DNA of 64,000 nt, from contig DATGUA010000045.1 in NCBI GenBank assembly GCA_035301545.1, positions 1-64,000 on the forward strand. Direction: 5' to 3'. Below, one piece after another: positions 16,616 to 24,724 of the stretch. The notes beneath the pieces are model-generated. The model ran no database searches. It was not told the DNA's origin and was given only the letters and a program-made list of their open reading frames with translations. The first letter of the stretch is position 1. Each line of letters opens with the position of its first letter. Source of the stretch: DATGUA01 sp035301545. Lineage in GTDB: Bacteria > Bacillota > Clostridia > Tissierellales > Tissierellaceae. The translations under genes were made by a program, and so were the position numbers.

Positions 16616-17308
16616 ATGCCTAGAATTGGAGGATTATATGTGGATTCCTCATGGTTTATTTATGTTTTACCTGCTTTGATTTTAGCATCTTTTGCTCAGA
16701 TGAAAGTAAGTAATCCTTACAATAGATATTCTAGGGTAAATAGTGGAACAGGAGTTACAGGAGCTCAGATAGCAAGAACTATATTAGATAAAAATGGACT
16801 TACTGATATTAGAATAGAACAAACTTCTGACAAACTATCAGATTATTATGATCCTAGAACTAAGGTTGTAGGATTGTCGAAATCTACTTATGAAGGTAGT
16901 AGTGTTGCATCAATGAGTATTGCTGTCTATGAAGTAGGGCATGCTTTGCAACACGCAGATGGATATTTTCTATTAGTTTTGAGAAATAATATGGCACCAG
17001 TAATAAATATTAGTTCTGGATTAGTATGGATATTTGTTATGTTAGATTTTTTTATTAAGTAGGCCTTTTTGATAGAAGTAGGAATAATTATGTTTTTAGC
17101 TGTAGTTATTTTTCAGGTTATTACACTACCTGTAGAATTTAATATTAGTAGAAGGGTATTAATACAGCTAGAGGATAGAATATCTCCGACAGACAAGATA
17201 AAGCCGTCTAGGAATATGTTAAAAGATGCAGCCTTTACTTATGTAGCATCTACATTAGTTGCAATAGGTGAACTTTTAAGATTGCTGGTTTTAACTAGCA
17301 ATAGATGA
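16616..17308 (+). pseudogene. Decayed YugP-type membrane zinc metallopeptidase
   Basis: The sequence matches the neutral zinc metallopeptidase family found near fmt in Clostridia (YugP-like; N-terminal helix, YDPRTKVVGLSKSTYEGSS, later FQVITLPVEFNISRR and LKDAAFTYVASTLVAIGELL). Two defects are visible. The zinc-binding HEVGH motif reads YEVGHALQH, the first His having become Tyr (TAT at 16928-16930, one C-to-T change from CAT). An in-frame TAG at 17060-17062 then splits the gene; the same frame continues through 17308 with the expected C-terminal helices. A TTG at 17069 could at most make a 79-residue fragment. Both defects argue for loss of function. A two-part protein or sequencing error is less likely, given the independent active-site loss. 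Confidence 0.8.
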
Positions 17309-17343
17309 AGATAAGAGTAGAACTTATCTTAATAAAAAAGCAA

Positions 17344-17383
17344 AAATCATTCTTTATTATTAGCTAATAATAAAGAATGATTT
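17344..17383. repeat. 20-bp perfect inverted repeat before rlmN
   Basis: The arms 17344-17363 and 17364-17383 are perfectly complementary with no spacer, and pairing can extend through AGC/GCT outside a two-base bulge. No T-run follows on the plus strand; on the minus strand the repeat is followed by TTTTTGCTTTTTT. It lies between the decayed peptidase gene and rlmN and ends 7 bases before the rlmN ribosome binding site. It may be a terminator remnant or a leader hairpin. Confidence 0.7.
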
Positions 17384-17399
17384 GCTATGAGGTGATTAA

Positions 17400-18440
17400 T
17401 TGGGACAAGTTGAATTGAACAGTATGACTTTAGAAGAATTAAAAGAATATATGAAATATTTAGGAGAAAAAGGTTTCAGAGGCGAGCAGATATTTACTTA
17501 CTTTCATAAAAATAAAGAAGTAGATATTACACAGTTACAAGTTCTTCCTAAAAAATTGAGAAATAAGTTATTTAAAAAAGAAATAATAAATAAGACTAGT
17601 ATATTAGAGAGATTAGATTCAAATATAGATGATACTAGTAAATATTTATTTCTATTAGAAGATAAGAATATAGTAGAAGGAGTTTTCATGAGATATCCTC
17701 ATGGGGTATCTGTATGTATATCTACTCAAGTAGGATGTAAAATGGGATGTAGATTTTGTGCTTCAACTAAAGGAGGTTTAGTAAGAAATTTAACTCCAGC
17801 AGAAATGGTTAATCAAATATATTTAATGGAAAGGGATATGGGTGTAGATATAAATAATATCGTATTAATGGGAAGTGGTGAACCACTAGATAATTATGAT
17901 AATGTAATTAAGTTTTTAAATATTATCCATGATTCAAAAGGTCATAATATTAGTTATAGAAATATTACATTATCTACCTGTGGTATAGTTCCTGAAATAT
18001 ATGATTTAGCAGATGAAGGTTTACCGATAACCTTATCTATTTCATTACATTCTCCTTTTAATAAGGCAAGATCTAAAATGATGCCAATTTCTAGGACTTA
18101 TAATATTTCAAATTTAATAGATGCATGTATCTATTACGAAAAAGCTACCAATAGGAGAGTGAGTTTTGAATATACATTAATTGAGGGTGTAAATGATAAA
18201 AAAGAGGATGCTGAAAAATTATCTCATCTTTTAAAGGATCTAAAAAGTCATGTAAATTTAATTCCATTAAATCCAATAAAAGAGTATAATAAGGAAAGAC
18301 CAGAATTAAATTCCTTAAAAAGATTTAAAGAAATGTTAGGTACATATAATGTAAATACAACTATACGGCAGGAAAAAGGTTTAGATATTAATGCTTCTTG
18401 TGGACAATTAAGAAGAGATTATCTAAATAAAAGTAATTAA
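17400..18440 (+). CDS. rlmN: Dual-specificity 23S rRNA/tRNA adenine C2-methyltransferase RlmN
   Basis: RlmN is a radical SAM enzyme that makes m2A2503 in 23S rRNA and m2A37 in tRNAs. The iron-sulfur motif CKMGCRFCAST, the upstream STQVGC cysteine region, NIVLMGSGEPLDNYDNV, and the conserved C-terminal catalytic Cys in the context INASCGQLR are all present. Start is TTG 17400 with GAGGTGAT just upstream (MGQVELNSMTLEELKEYM). Length is 346 residues. It precedes prpC-prkC as usual. The gene normally before it, rsmB, is absent. Confidence 0.95.
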   Translation: MGQVELNSMTLEELKEYMKYLGEKGFRGEQIFTYFHKNKEVDITQLQVLPKKLRNKLFKKEIINKTSILERLDSNIDDTSKYLFLLEDKNIVEGVFMRYPHGVSVCISTQVGCKMGCRFCASTKGGLVRNLTPAEMVNQIYLMERDMGVDINNIVLMGSGEPLDNYDNVIKFLNIIHDSKGHNISYRNITLSTCGIVPEIYDLADEGLPITLSISLHSPFNKARSKMMPISRTYNISNLIDACIYYEKATNRRVSFEYTLIEGVNDKKEDAEKLSHLLKDLKSHVNLIPLNPIKEYNKERPELNSLKRFKEMLGTYNVNTTIRQEKGLDINASCGQLRRDYLNKSN

Positions 18441-18464
18441 ATTAATTCTATTTGAGGTGATATA

Positions 18465-19193
18465 ATGATCGCGGAAGGGTTATCGGATTCTGGCCTAGTT
18501 AGAGAAAATAATCAAGATTTTTACTTTCTATCCAGAGATTTAAATTTTCCTTTATATATTGTAGCGGATGGTATGGGAGGACATAATGCTGGTAATATTG
18601 CTAGTAATATGGCAGTAAGTATTATAGAGGATATTTTTCTATTTAATAGGAAAAAACTAGATACAGAAAAGGGAGTATTTAGTACAATAAAAGAGGCAAT
18701 AAAGACAGCTAATTATAAAATTTATAATAAGTCTTCAGATGATAAAAGTTGTTCAGGTATGGGTACTACTGTAACTTTAGTATATATATTGAATGACACT
18801 GTATATATTGGACATGTAGGAGATAGTAGAGCCTATTATATTAAAAATACAAGTATAGAACAGATAACAGAAGATCATTCATTAGTCTATGAATTAATTA
18901 AAAAAGGGAATATTACAACAGAAGAAGGTGAGAATCACCCTCGAAAGAATGCTATTACTAGGGCAGTAGGAACAAATGATATTGTGAAGATAGATATATA
19001 TACTAAAGAATATAAAAAAGGACATAAGCTTTTAATTTGTAGTGATGGGTTAACAGATATGGTTAATAATAATAGAATATTAGATATAGTTAATAGAGAT
19101 GAGGATATTATGAGTAAGTGTAAAAAATTAATCAAAGATGCAAAAGACAATGGTGGATTAGATAATATTACTATAATATTATTAGAGTTTTAG
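18465..19193 (+). CDS. prpC: PrpC/Stp-type PP2C protein phosphatase
   Basis: A 242-residue PPM-family Ser/Thr phosphatase that reverses phosphorylation by the kinase encoded next. Metal-binding and family motifs are visible: GLVRENNQDFYF, YIVADGMGGHNAGNIASNMA, SGMGTTVTLVYI, YIGHVGDSRAYYI, TEDHSLV, LLICSDGLTDMV and DNGGLDNITIILL. No transmembrane segment is present, so it is cytoplasmic. GAGGTGATATA precedes ATG 18465. The 15-base gap to prkC indicates co-transcription. Confidence 0.96.
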   Translation: MIAEGLSDSGLVRENNQDFYFLSRDLNFPLYIVADGMGGHNAGNIASNMAVSIIEDIFLFNRKKLDTEKGVFSTIKEAIKTANYKIYNKSSDDKSCSGMGTTVTLVYILNDTVYIGHVGDSRAYYIKNTSIEQITEDHSLVYELIKKGNITTEEGENHPRKNAITRAVGTNDIVKIDIYTKEYKKGHKLLICSDGLTDMVNNNRILDIVNRDEDIMSKCKKLIKDAKDNGGLDNITIILLEF

Positions 19194-19208
19194 AAATGAG
19201 GTGAAAAA

Positions 19209-21086
19209 GTGATTGGTAAAATTTTAGCTGATAGATATGAAATTGTAGAACAAATTGGTGAGGGGGGAATGGCCTTAGTTTATAAGGCTAGGTGTAAATT
19301 ATTAAATAGATATGTTGCTATTAAAGTTCTTAGAAATGAATTTGTAAAAGATGATGACTTTGTAAAGAAATTTGATAGAGAGTCACAGGCTGTTGCTAGT
19401 TTATCTCATCCTAATATATTAAATATTTATGATGTTGGTGTTGAAAAAGTAGAAGATAAAAATGTACATTATATAGTAATGGAGTATATAAGAGGAAAAA
19501 CTTTAAAAGATATTATTAAGGAAAAGGGTAAATTAGATCTTGATGAAACTATTAATTACTCGATACAAATAGGAAATGCTCTAAAACATGCACATTTAAA
19601 TAATATTGTTCATAGAGATATAAAACCACAAAATATTATGGTAACTGAAGAAAATATAATAAAAGTTACAGATTTTGGAATAGCTAGAGCAGCAACTGAA
19701 TCAACTATGACTGTAACTTCTGAAGCTTTAGGATCTGTTCATTATCTTTCACCAGAACAAGCTAGAGGTGCTTATACGGACGAAAAATCTGATATATATT
19801 CTTTAGGAATAGTTATGTATGAAATGATAACAGGAAAAACGCCATTTAAAGGTGAAACACCTGTATCCGTAGCACTAAAACATGTTCAAGATGAAATAGT
19901 ACCGCCAGGTATGATAGATGATAGTATTCCAGATAATCTAGAAGCTATTATACTAAAATGTGTAGAAAAAAGACAAGCAGATAGATATGATAATATAGAA
20001 GACTTGCTAGATGACTTAACAAATATTAAAAATAATAAAGGTAGAACATTTATTGCTGATAGTGATGATAGTGATTCTCCTACAAGAATGATACCAGTTA
20101 TTGAAGATGAAGATATAAAGGATATATCTAATAAATCAAGAAAGAAAAAGAAGAAGAAAAAAGAAGATAGTAGAATGAAACCTATTATCTTAGCTATAGT
20201 ACTGGCTTTTATTATAGTGTCAGTTGGGTTATTTGGATATGCAAGAATTAGGGATTTCTTTAAGGACTCTGAGGTTATAGTTCCTGAAGTAATTGGAATG
20301 TTGGAAGATGAAGCCAGAGAAGTAATTGAATCAAAAGGTTTAGAATTTGAAGTAGCTGGAACTACTAAGAATGATGATTTTAATGATGGAGAAGTTGTGA
20401 GTCAAAATGTTAAAGAAGGTGCAAAGGTTAAAGAGGGATATACTATAAAAGTTACTGTAAATGAAGGAGAAGAAACAGTAAGTGTACCAAGCTTAATTAA
20501 TAAGACACTGAAGGAAGCTGAAGACTTATTAGAGGAGCTAGGATTAAAGATAGGAACAATGAAAGAGGAATTTTCAAATACCACACCTAAAGATATGATA
20601 ATGAGGCAAGAACCAGAAGCTTCTACTCAATTAGAATCAGGGTCAAGTGTAAATATAGTTATTAGTAAGGGTGAAGAAGTTAAGAAGGTAGTTATGCCTA
20701 ATTTAATAGGAAAAAATTCTATAGAAGCTAGGAATACTCTTTTAGGCTTAGGTTTAGAAGTAGGGGAAATTAAAGAAGAACCTAATAGAGAACATTCAGA
20801 AGGAATTGTATTCCGCCAGTCCTATTCAGCAGGAATAGAATTAGATAGTAAAACAACTGTAGATTTATATGTGAGTACTGGATTTATAGAAGAGGAGCCA
20901 GAAGAAGATAATTCTGAAGATGAAGAAGAAAAGCAGAAACAAGAAGATTCAGATTCGGTAGAAGATGAAGATAGGGATGCTGAGGAAGATGAAGAAGATG
21001 AGGAGGATGACAAAGAAGATAGGGAAGATGACAAAGAAGATAGGGAAGATGAGGCTGAGGGAGAGGAAGAAGATCAAGATGAGTAA
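19209..21086 (+). CDS. prkC: PASTA-domain Ser/Thr protein kinase PrkC
   Basis: PrkC senses cell-wall fragments and regulates growth and dormancy. The 625-residue protein has a Hanks-type kinase domain (GEGGMALVYKA, AIKVL, IVHRDIKPQNIM, VTDFGIARA, GSVHYLSPEQARG), a Lys/Arg-rich juxtamembrane segment, one transmembrane helix (about 325-349), and three PASTA repeats (beginning VPEVIGM, VPSLINK and MPNLIGK). The last about 60 residues are an extreme Glu/Asp-rich tail, including the tandem DDKEDRED repeated twice. Such an acidic extracellular tail is unusual for PrkC. The start is GTG 19209 with GAGGTGAAA. prpC lies immediately upstream, rsgA 12 bases downstream. Confidence 0.95.
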   Translation: MIGKILADRYEIVEQIGEGGMALVYKARCKLLNRYVAIKVLRNEFVKDDDFVKKFDRESQAVASLSHPNILNIYDVGVEKVEDKNVHYIVMEYIRGKTLKDIIKEKGKLDLDETINYSIQIGNALKHAHLNNIVHRDIKPQNIMVTEENIIKVTDFGIARAATESTMTVTSEALGSVHYLSPEQARGAYTDEKSDIYSLGIVMYEMITGKTPFKGETPVSVALKHVQDEIVPPGMIDDSIPDNLEAIILKCVEKRQADRYDNIEDLLDDLTNIKNNKGRTFIADSDDSDSPTRMIPVIEDEDIKDISNKSRKKKKKKKEDSRMKPIILAIVLAFIIVSVGLFGYARIRDFFKDSEVIVPEVIGMLEDEAREVIESKGLEFEVAGTTKNDDFNDGEVVSQNVKEGAKVKEGYTIKVTVNEGEETVSVPSLINKTLKEAEDLLEELGLKIGTMKEEFSNTTPKDMIMRQEPEASTQLESGSSVNIVISKGEEVKKVVMPNLIGKNSIEARNTLLGLGLEVGEIKEEPNREHSEGIVFRQSYSAGIELDSKTTVDLYVSTGFIEEEPEEDNSEDEEEKQKQEDSDSVEDEDRDAEEDEEDEEDDKEDREDDKEDREDEAEGEEEDQDE

Positions 21087-21098
21087 AGAGGTGAATAG

Positions 21099-21974
21099 AT
21101 GTTAGATGGTATAATTGTAAAAGGTGTAGGTGGATTCTATTATGTAAAGACTTCACAAGGTGTTATTGAAAGTAGAGCTAGGGGAGTATTTAGAGAGGAT
21201 AAACTTACTCCTTTAGTAGGAGATAAAGTGAAAATAAGAATAAGTGAAGAGGATAATACAGGATATGTAGTGGAAGTATTGCCTAGAACGAGTCAATTAT
21301 CCAGACCTCCAGTAGCAAATATAACTCAAGCTATTGTAGTTATGAGTATAAGGAAGCCTAAAATAAATACCTGGCTTTTAGATAAATTCTTAATAATGGC
21401 AGAATATGAAAATTTAGATATTATAATATGTTTAAATAAATCTGATTTAGATGAAGAAGATATTATGAAATATAAGAGAATTTATGAAAATGTAGGATAT
21501 AAGGTGTTAATTACTAATATAGAAGAACCTATTGGTATAGACCAACTCAAAGAAGAATTATTAGATCATGTAAGTGTTTTTGCTGGACCTTCTGGTGTAG
21601 GGAAATCTTCCCTACTAAATGAAATTAAGCCTGAACTTGAATTAGAAATAGGAGATGTAAGCCTTAGAACAGAAAGAGGAAAACATACTACAAGGCATGT
21701 TGAATTGTTAGAATTAGGAAATAACTCTTATGTTTTAGATTCTCCTGGGTTTAGTTCTCTCAATTTAGATTTTATAGAAGATGAAACAATAGTTAGAAGA
21801 TTGTTTCCTGAAATCTATAAATATGGAACAGAATGTAAGTTTCAAAGCTGTTTACATGATAAAGAACCAGGATGTGCCGTAAAAATATATGTAGATGAGG
21901 ATATAATTTGTAGTTCTAGATACGAAAATTATATATCCTTATTAAATGAAGTAAAAAACATTAGGAGGTATTAA
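21099..21974 (+). CDS. rsgA: Small ribosomal subunit biogenesis GTPase RsgA
   Basis: RsgA is a circularly permuted GTPase that checks late 30S maturation. It has the N-terminal OB fold (KGVGGFYYVKTSQGVIESRA), the G4-like CLNKSDLD preceding the G1 P-loop AGPSGVGKSSLLNEI, GKHTTRHVEL, VLDSPGFSSL, and the C-terminal zinc knuckle CKFQSCLHDKEPGC. The order G4-G5-G1-G2-G3 proves permutation. Length 291 is typical. rpe follows with the stop and start separated by one base. Confidence 0.96.
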   Translation: MLDGIIVKGVGGFYYVKTSQGVIESRARGVFREDKLTPLVGDKVKIRISEEDNTGYVVEVLPRTSQLSRPPVANITQAIVVMSIRKPKINTWLLDKFLIMAEYENLDIIICLNKSDLDEEDIMKYKRIYENVGYKVLITNIEEPIGIDQLKEELLDHVSVFAGPSGVGKSSLLNEIKPELELEIGDVSLRTERGKHTTRHVELLELGNNSYVLDSPGFSSLNLDFIEDETIVRRLFPEIYKYGTECKFQSCLHDKEPGCAVKIYVDEDIICSSRYENYISLLNEVKNIRRY

Positions 21975-21975
21975 A

Positions 21976-22629
21976 ATGGCTAAATTAGCACCTTCCTTAT
22001 TAGCAGCAAATTTCGCAATACTTAAGGAAGAGATTCAAAAGATAGAAAAGGGTGGAGCTGATTATCTTCATTTAGATGTTATGGATGGAAATTTTGTTCC
22101 TAATATTTCTTTTGGAGCACCAGTAATTAAAAGCCTTAAGAATATAACAGATCTTTCGTTTGATGTACATTTAATGATAGATAAACCTGAAAGATATATT
22201 GAAGATTTTGTAAATGCTGGGGCAGATATAGTAACTGTACAAGAAGAATCAACTACACATCTTCATAGAACTATACAAATGATAAGATCTTTAGGGGTAA
22301 AAGCAGGCATATCTTTAAATCCTGCTACTCCATTAGAAAACATAAAATATATTATAGATGATTTAGACTTACTTCTTATTATGAGTGTAAATCCTGGATT
22401 TGGTGGTCAATCTTTTATTCCCTCTATGAAGGAAAAGATTAAAGAAGGGAGAAAAATGATAGATAAAATAAATACTAATATAATACTAGAAGTAGATGGA
22501 GGAGTGAAATTAGATAATGTATCAGAAGTAGTCGAATGTGGTGCAGATTTAGTGGTTTCAGGTTCTGATATATTTGGTGCTGAGGATATAGTTAAAAGAA
22601 CAAGAGATTTTAAAAATAAAATTGAATAA
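21976..22629 (+). CDS. rpe: Ribulose-phosphate 3-epimerase
   Basis: Rpe interconverts ribulose 5-phosphate and xylulose 5-phosphate in the pentose phosphate pathway. The TIM-barrel signatures are APSLLAANFA, YLHLDVMDGNFVPNISFG, VHLMIDKPERYI, LIMSVNPGFGGQSFI and ILEVDGGVKLDN. Length 217 is normal. AGGAGGTATT upstream is inside the end of rsgA. Its stop codon overlaps the -35 box of the next transcript. Confidence 0.95.
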   Translation: MAKLAPSLLAANFAILKEEIQKIEKGGADYLHLDVMDGNFVPNISFGAPVIKSLKNITDLSFDVHLMIDKPERYIEDFVNAGADIVTVQEESTTHLHRTIQMIRSLGVKAGISLNPATPLENIKYIIDDLDLLLIMSVNPGFGGQSFIPSMKEKIKEGRKMIDKINTNIILEVDGGVKLDNVSEVVECGADLVVSGSDIFGAEDIVKRTRDFKNKIE

Positions 22630-22650
22630 TAAATATTAGTATGGTAAAAT
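22622..22650 (+). promoter_or_regulatory. Promoter for the riboswitch-thiT-thiN unit
   Basis: TTGAAT at 22622-22627, a 17-base spacer, and TAAAAT at 22645-22650 preceded by TGG form an extended -10 vegetative promoter. It starts transcription near 22657, about 20 bases before the TPP aptamer. Confidence 0.7.
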
Positions 22651-22677
22651 AGATCAATTACAATATTATAACGAGTA

Positions 22678-22758
22678 ACACTGGGGGGGCTAAAGCTGAG
22701 AGTGGATTAATCCCGACCCTTATAACCTGAACTAGATAATACTAGCGGAGGGAAGTGT
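22678..22758 (+). ncRNA. TPP riboswitch (THI element)
   Basis: The conserved TPP aptamer features are present in order: P1 strands ACACT (22678-22682) and AGTGT (22754-22758), the G-rich strand, CTGAGA at 22696-22701, ACCCTTATAACCTGA around 22716-22730, then GATAATACTAGCGGAGGGAAG. Binding thiamine pyrophosphate should favour the terminator just downstream and switch off thiT-thiN. Confidence 0.95.
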
Positions 22759-22770
22759 GGATAAGAGATT

Positions 22771-22802
22771 ATACCCATTGCCCTTAGGTAATGGGTGTTT
22801 TG
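22771..22802 (+). terminator. Riboswitch-controlled terminator before thiT
   Basis: ACCCATT (22773-22779) pairs with AATGGGT (22790-22796), extended by a G-T and an A-T pair, followed by TTTT and then the AAGGAGG ribosome binding site of thiT. It is the expression platform of the TPP riboswitch, probably transcriptional. Confidence 0.8.
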
Positions 22803-22820
22803 TATTTAAGGAGGTATAAA

Positions 22821-23375
22821 ATGTATAATAGAAACAGGATTAAAGTTTTAAGTGAGGGTGGAATAATGATTGCGCTTTCATTATTATTAAATCAAATAAA
22901 GATTTATCAAGCACCAAATGGTGGATCAGTAACAGCAGGCAGTATGATCCCAATAATATTATTTGCTTTAAAATGGGGAGTAAAGCCAGGTATAGCAGTA
23001 GGAAGTGTTTATGGAATTTTAGATTTTATATTTAAACCTTATTTCTTCCATTGGGGACAATTCCTATTAGATTATCCTATAGCTTATGGTCTGTTAGGAT
23101 TAGCAGGAATAGGACATATCACTACAGATGAGGGGTTGAGAGATTATATTAGATTGATAGGAGGAATTCTATTTGCAATATTTAGTAGGATGATAGCTCA
23201 TGTATTATCTGGTGTAATATTTTTTTCTGAAGCTGCAGGTACAGAGAATCCTTGGATATATTCTATAGGATATAATATGAGTTATTTAGTACCAGAATTA
23301 ATTATTTCTATAGTAGTTTTAGTGTTGATATGGAAACCTTTAAAAAGAGTGGTATTCAATGAAAGTATAAAATGA
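22821..23375 (+). CDS. thiT: ThiT thiamine transporter, ECF substrate-binding subunit
   Basis: ThiT is the membrane S-component that binds thiamine and works with the energizing module of energy-coupling-factor transporters. The 184-residue protein has about six hydrophobic helices, the N-terminal VLSEGGIMIALSLLLNQIKI and GGSVTAGSMIPIILFALKWG, and YGILDFIFKPYFFHW with the aromatic thiamine-binding residues. Start is ATG 22821, after AAGGAGGTATAAA; an ATG at 22791 lies in the terminator stem. The TPP riboswitch upstream and thiN downstream confirm the thiamine role. Confidence 0.93.
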   Translation: MYNRNRIKVLSEGGIMIALSLLLNQIKIYQAPNGGSVTAGSMIPIILFALKWGVKPGIAVGSVYGILDFIFKPYFFHWGQFLLDYPIAYGLLGLAGIGHITTDEGLRDYIRLIGGILFAIFSRMIAHVLSGVIFFSEAAGTENPWIYSIGYNMSYLVPELIISIVVLVLIWKPLKRVVFNESIK

Positions 23376-23388
23376 TAGGAGATTACTT

Positions 23389-24024
23389 ATGAAAGGATTA
23401 TTAATTGCTAATGGTGATATTGGAAATTATTATAAATTGAAACAATCAGTAGATAAATATGATTATATAGTATGTGTAGATGGTGGACTACATCATTGTA
23501 TGAGGATTGAAAAAATTCCAGATATAATTATTGGAGATTTAGATTCTATTGATGATAGAGGATTAATATTTTTAGAAAAAAACAATATAGAGATTATTCA
23601 ACATCCTAGAATGAAGGATAAAACAGATACAGAATTAGCTTTATCTCATATGGTTAATAAAGGGTTTGAAGATATTAGTTTAATAGGTGTAACTGGATCT
23701 AGGATGGATCATACTATGGCTAATATATTTTTGCTTAAGAAATTTAATAAGGAAGGGGTAAAAATAAGAGTAATAAACGATAACAATATTATTTATTATG
23801 TTAATGAGTATATAAGACTTGAAAAACGGAAGAATATAAATATATCTATTATTCCATTAACAGAAACTGGATCAATAGTTACGTTAGAGGGTTTTCTATA
23901 TCCTTTGGATAAAGAATATATTAAATTTGGGTCAACTTTAGGTATAAGTAATGAAATTACAAATAAGTATGGAATTATAAGGATTAAAAAAGGAGATGTA
24001 CTAATAATGGAATCAAAAGATTAA
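23389..24024 (+). CDS. thiN: Thiamine diphosphokinase
   Basis: ThiN pyrophosphorylates thiamine to TPP, the riboswitch ligand, completing a salvage route with ThiT. The 211-residue protein shows ANGDIGN, YIVCVDGGLHHCMRIEKIPD, the catalytic IIGDLDSID, HPRMKDKTDTELAL and GVTGSRMDHTMANI, all typical. ATG 23389 is 13 bases after thiT, with AGGAGATTA. In relatives thiN follows rpe directly; here thiT and its riboswitch lie between. Confidence 0.94.
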   Translation: MKGLLIANGDIGNYYKLKQSVDKYDYIVCVDGGLHHCMRIEKIPDIIIGDLDSIDDRGLIFLEKNNIEIIQHPRMKDKTDTELALSHMVNKGFEDISLIGVTGSRMDHTMANIFLLKKFNKEGVKIRVINDNNIIYYVNEYIRLEKRKNINISIIPLTETGSIVTLEGFLYPLDKEYIKFGSTLGISNEITNKYGIIRIKKGDVLIMESKD

Positions 24025-24089
24025 ACAAATTTGTCACCTATCTGCCTTGATTGAATATTATAATACAAAGGAGATTTAGGGGTGATCTT

Positions 24090-24257
24090 ATGAGAAGGCG
24101 TTTTGACAGACATAGGAATAAAAATAAAAGGATGGTTGGGACTGCATTGTCTATAATCGGATTACTTATTATTATAAATATAATGTCTATGAGATTTCTT
24201 CTTCTTTTAATAGGAGTGGCTTTAGTTTTAATGGGTGGATTATTATATATAAAATAA
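24090..24257 (+). CDS. Small membrane protein of unknown function
   Basis: A 55-residue protein with a strongly basic N-terminus (MRRRFDRHRNKNKR) and two hydrophobic segments (about residues 16-31 and 33-52). ATG 24090 follows GGGGTGATCTT, a good ribosome binding site. An upstream TTG at 24051 would add 13 residues but lacks such a site. I do not recognise a family. The gene ends in a terminator shared with rpmB. Length, basic head and spacing suggest a real gene. Confidence 0.6.
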   Translation: MRRRFDRHRNKNKRMVGTALSIIGLLIIINIMSMRFLLLLIGVALVLMGGLLYIK

Positions 24258-24284
24258 GGCTACTTTATCTTAGTAGCCTATTAA
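24254..24284. terminator. Bidirectional terminator between the small membrane gene and rpmB
   Basis: AGGCTACT (24256-24263) pairs with AGTAGCCT (24271-24278) around TTATCTT. AT-rich tracts flank it on both strands. The plus-strand stop codon lies at its left edge and the rpmB stop a few bases to its right. Confidence 0.65.
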
Positions 24285-24476
24285 TTATAATGCTCTTTTA
24301 ACATATCCTGATTTTAAACATTTTGTGCATACATTGATTCTTTTTACTGAACCATCTACGATGGCTCTTACTTTTCTTATATTAGGTTTCCAACTTCTAT
24401 TGCTTTTAATATTAGAGAATGAAACTTTATTACCGAAGACCTTACCTTTGTCACATACTTCACAACGTCTAGCCAT
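24285..24476 (-). CDS. rpmB: 50S ribosomal protein L28
   Basis: L28 is a small basic large-subunit protein. The 63-residue sequence begins ARRCEVCDKGKVFGNKVSFS and has CTKCLKSGYVKRAL at the end; the CxxC pairs make it the zinc-binding form. A strong AAGGAGGTGTCGTC ribosome binding site precedes the ATG. It is read opposite to all neighbours, an arrangement common in Clostridia, where rpmB faces away from yloU. Confidence 0.97.
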   Translation of the reverse strand: MARRCEVCDKGKVFGNKVSFSNIKSNRSWKPNIRKVRAIVDGSVKRINVCTKCLKSGYVKRAL

Positions 24477-24724
24477 AAGACGACACCTCCTTAATAAATC
24501 CTAAACAAATTTTCAACATATACTTAAACTTTTATAAGTATTAATTATTTACCAATAATAACATACTATATTCTAACACAATAAGCTATATAAATGCAAC
24601 TAAAAATATTTGTATAATACTTTGATTTGTTTGAATAGAAATACAGATAGAATTAGTTGAACTATTTGTTGGTTTAATGTAAAATGTTAACTATGGTATA
24701 TCTAGTATAAGGAGGAGATTATTT
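24477..24724. other. Divergent intergenic region rpmB/yloU
   Basis: No gene is evident in this 248-base AT-rich stretch. It must hold the promoters for rpmB (minus) and the yloU-fakA-recG unit (plus). The plus promoter is clear (see 24657-24685). TATAAT at 24613-24618 has no good -35. I could not assign the rpmB promoter with confidence. Confidence 0.6.
24657..24685 (+). promoter_or_regulatory. Promoter for yloU-fakA
   Basis: TTGAAC at 24657-24662, a 17-base spacer and TAAAAT at 24680-24685 form a near-consensus vegetative promoter, about 40 bases upstream of the yloU start. Confidence 0.6.

Noticed and set aside
20822..21156. Minus-strand Ser- or Leu/His-rich reading frames
   Set aside because: They are the antisense of the Glu/Asp-rich prkC tail (GAA/GAT codons read as TTC/ATC or shifted to TCT/TCA). 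No ribosome binding site and no family resemblance.
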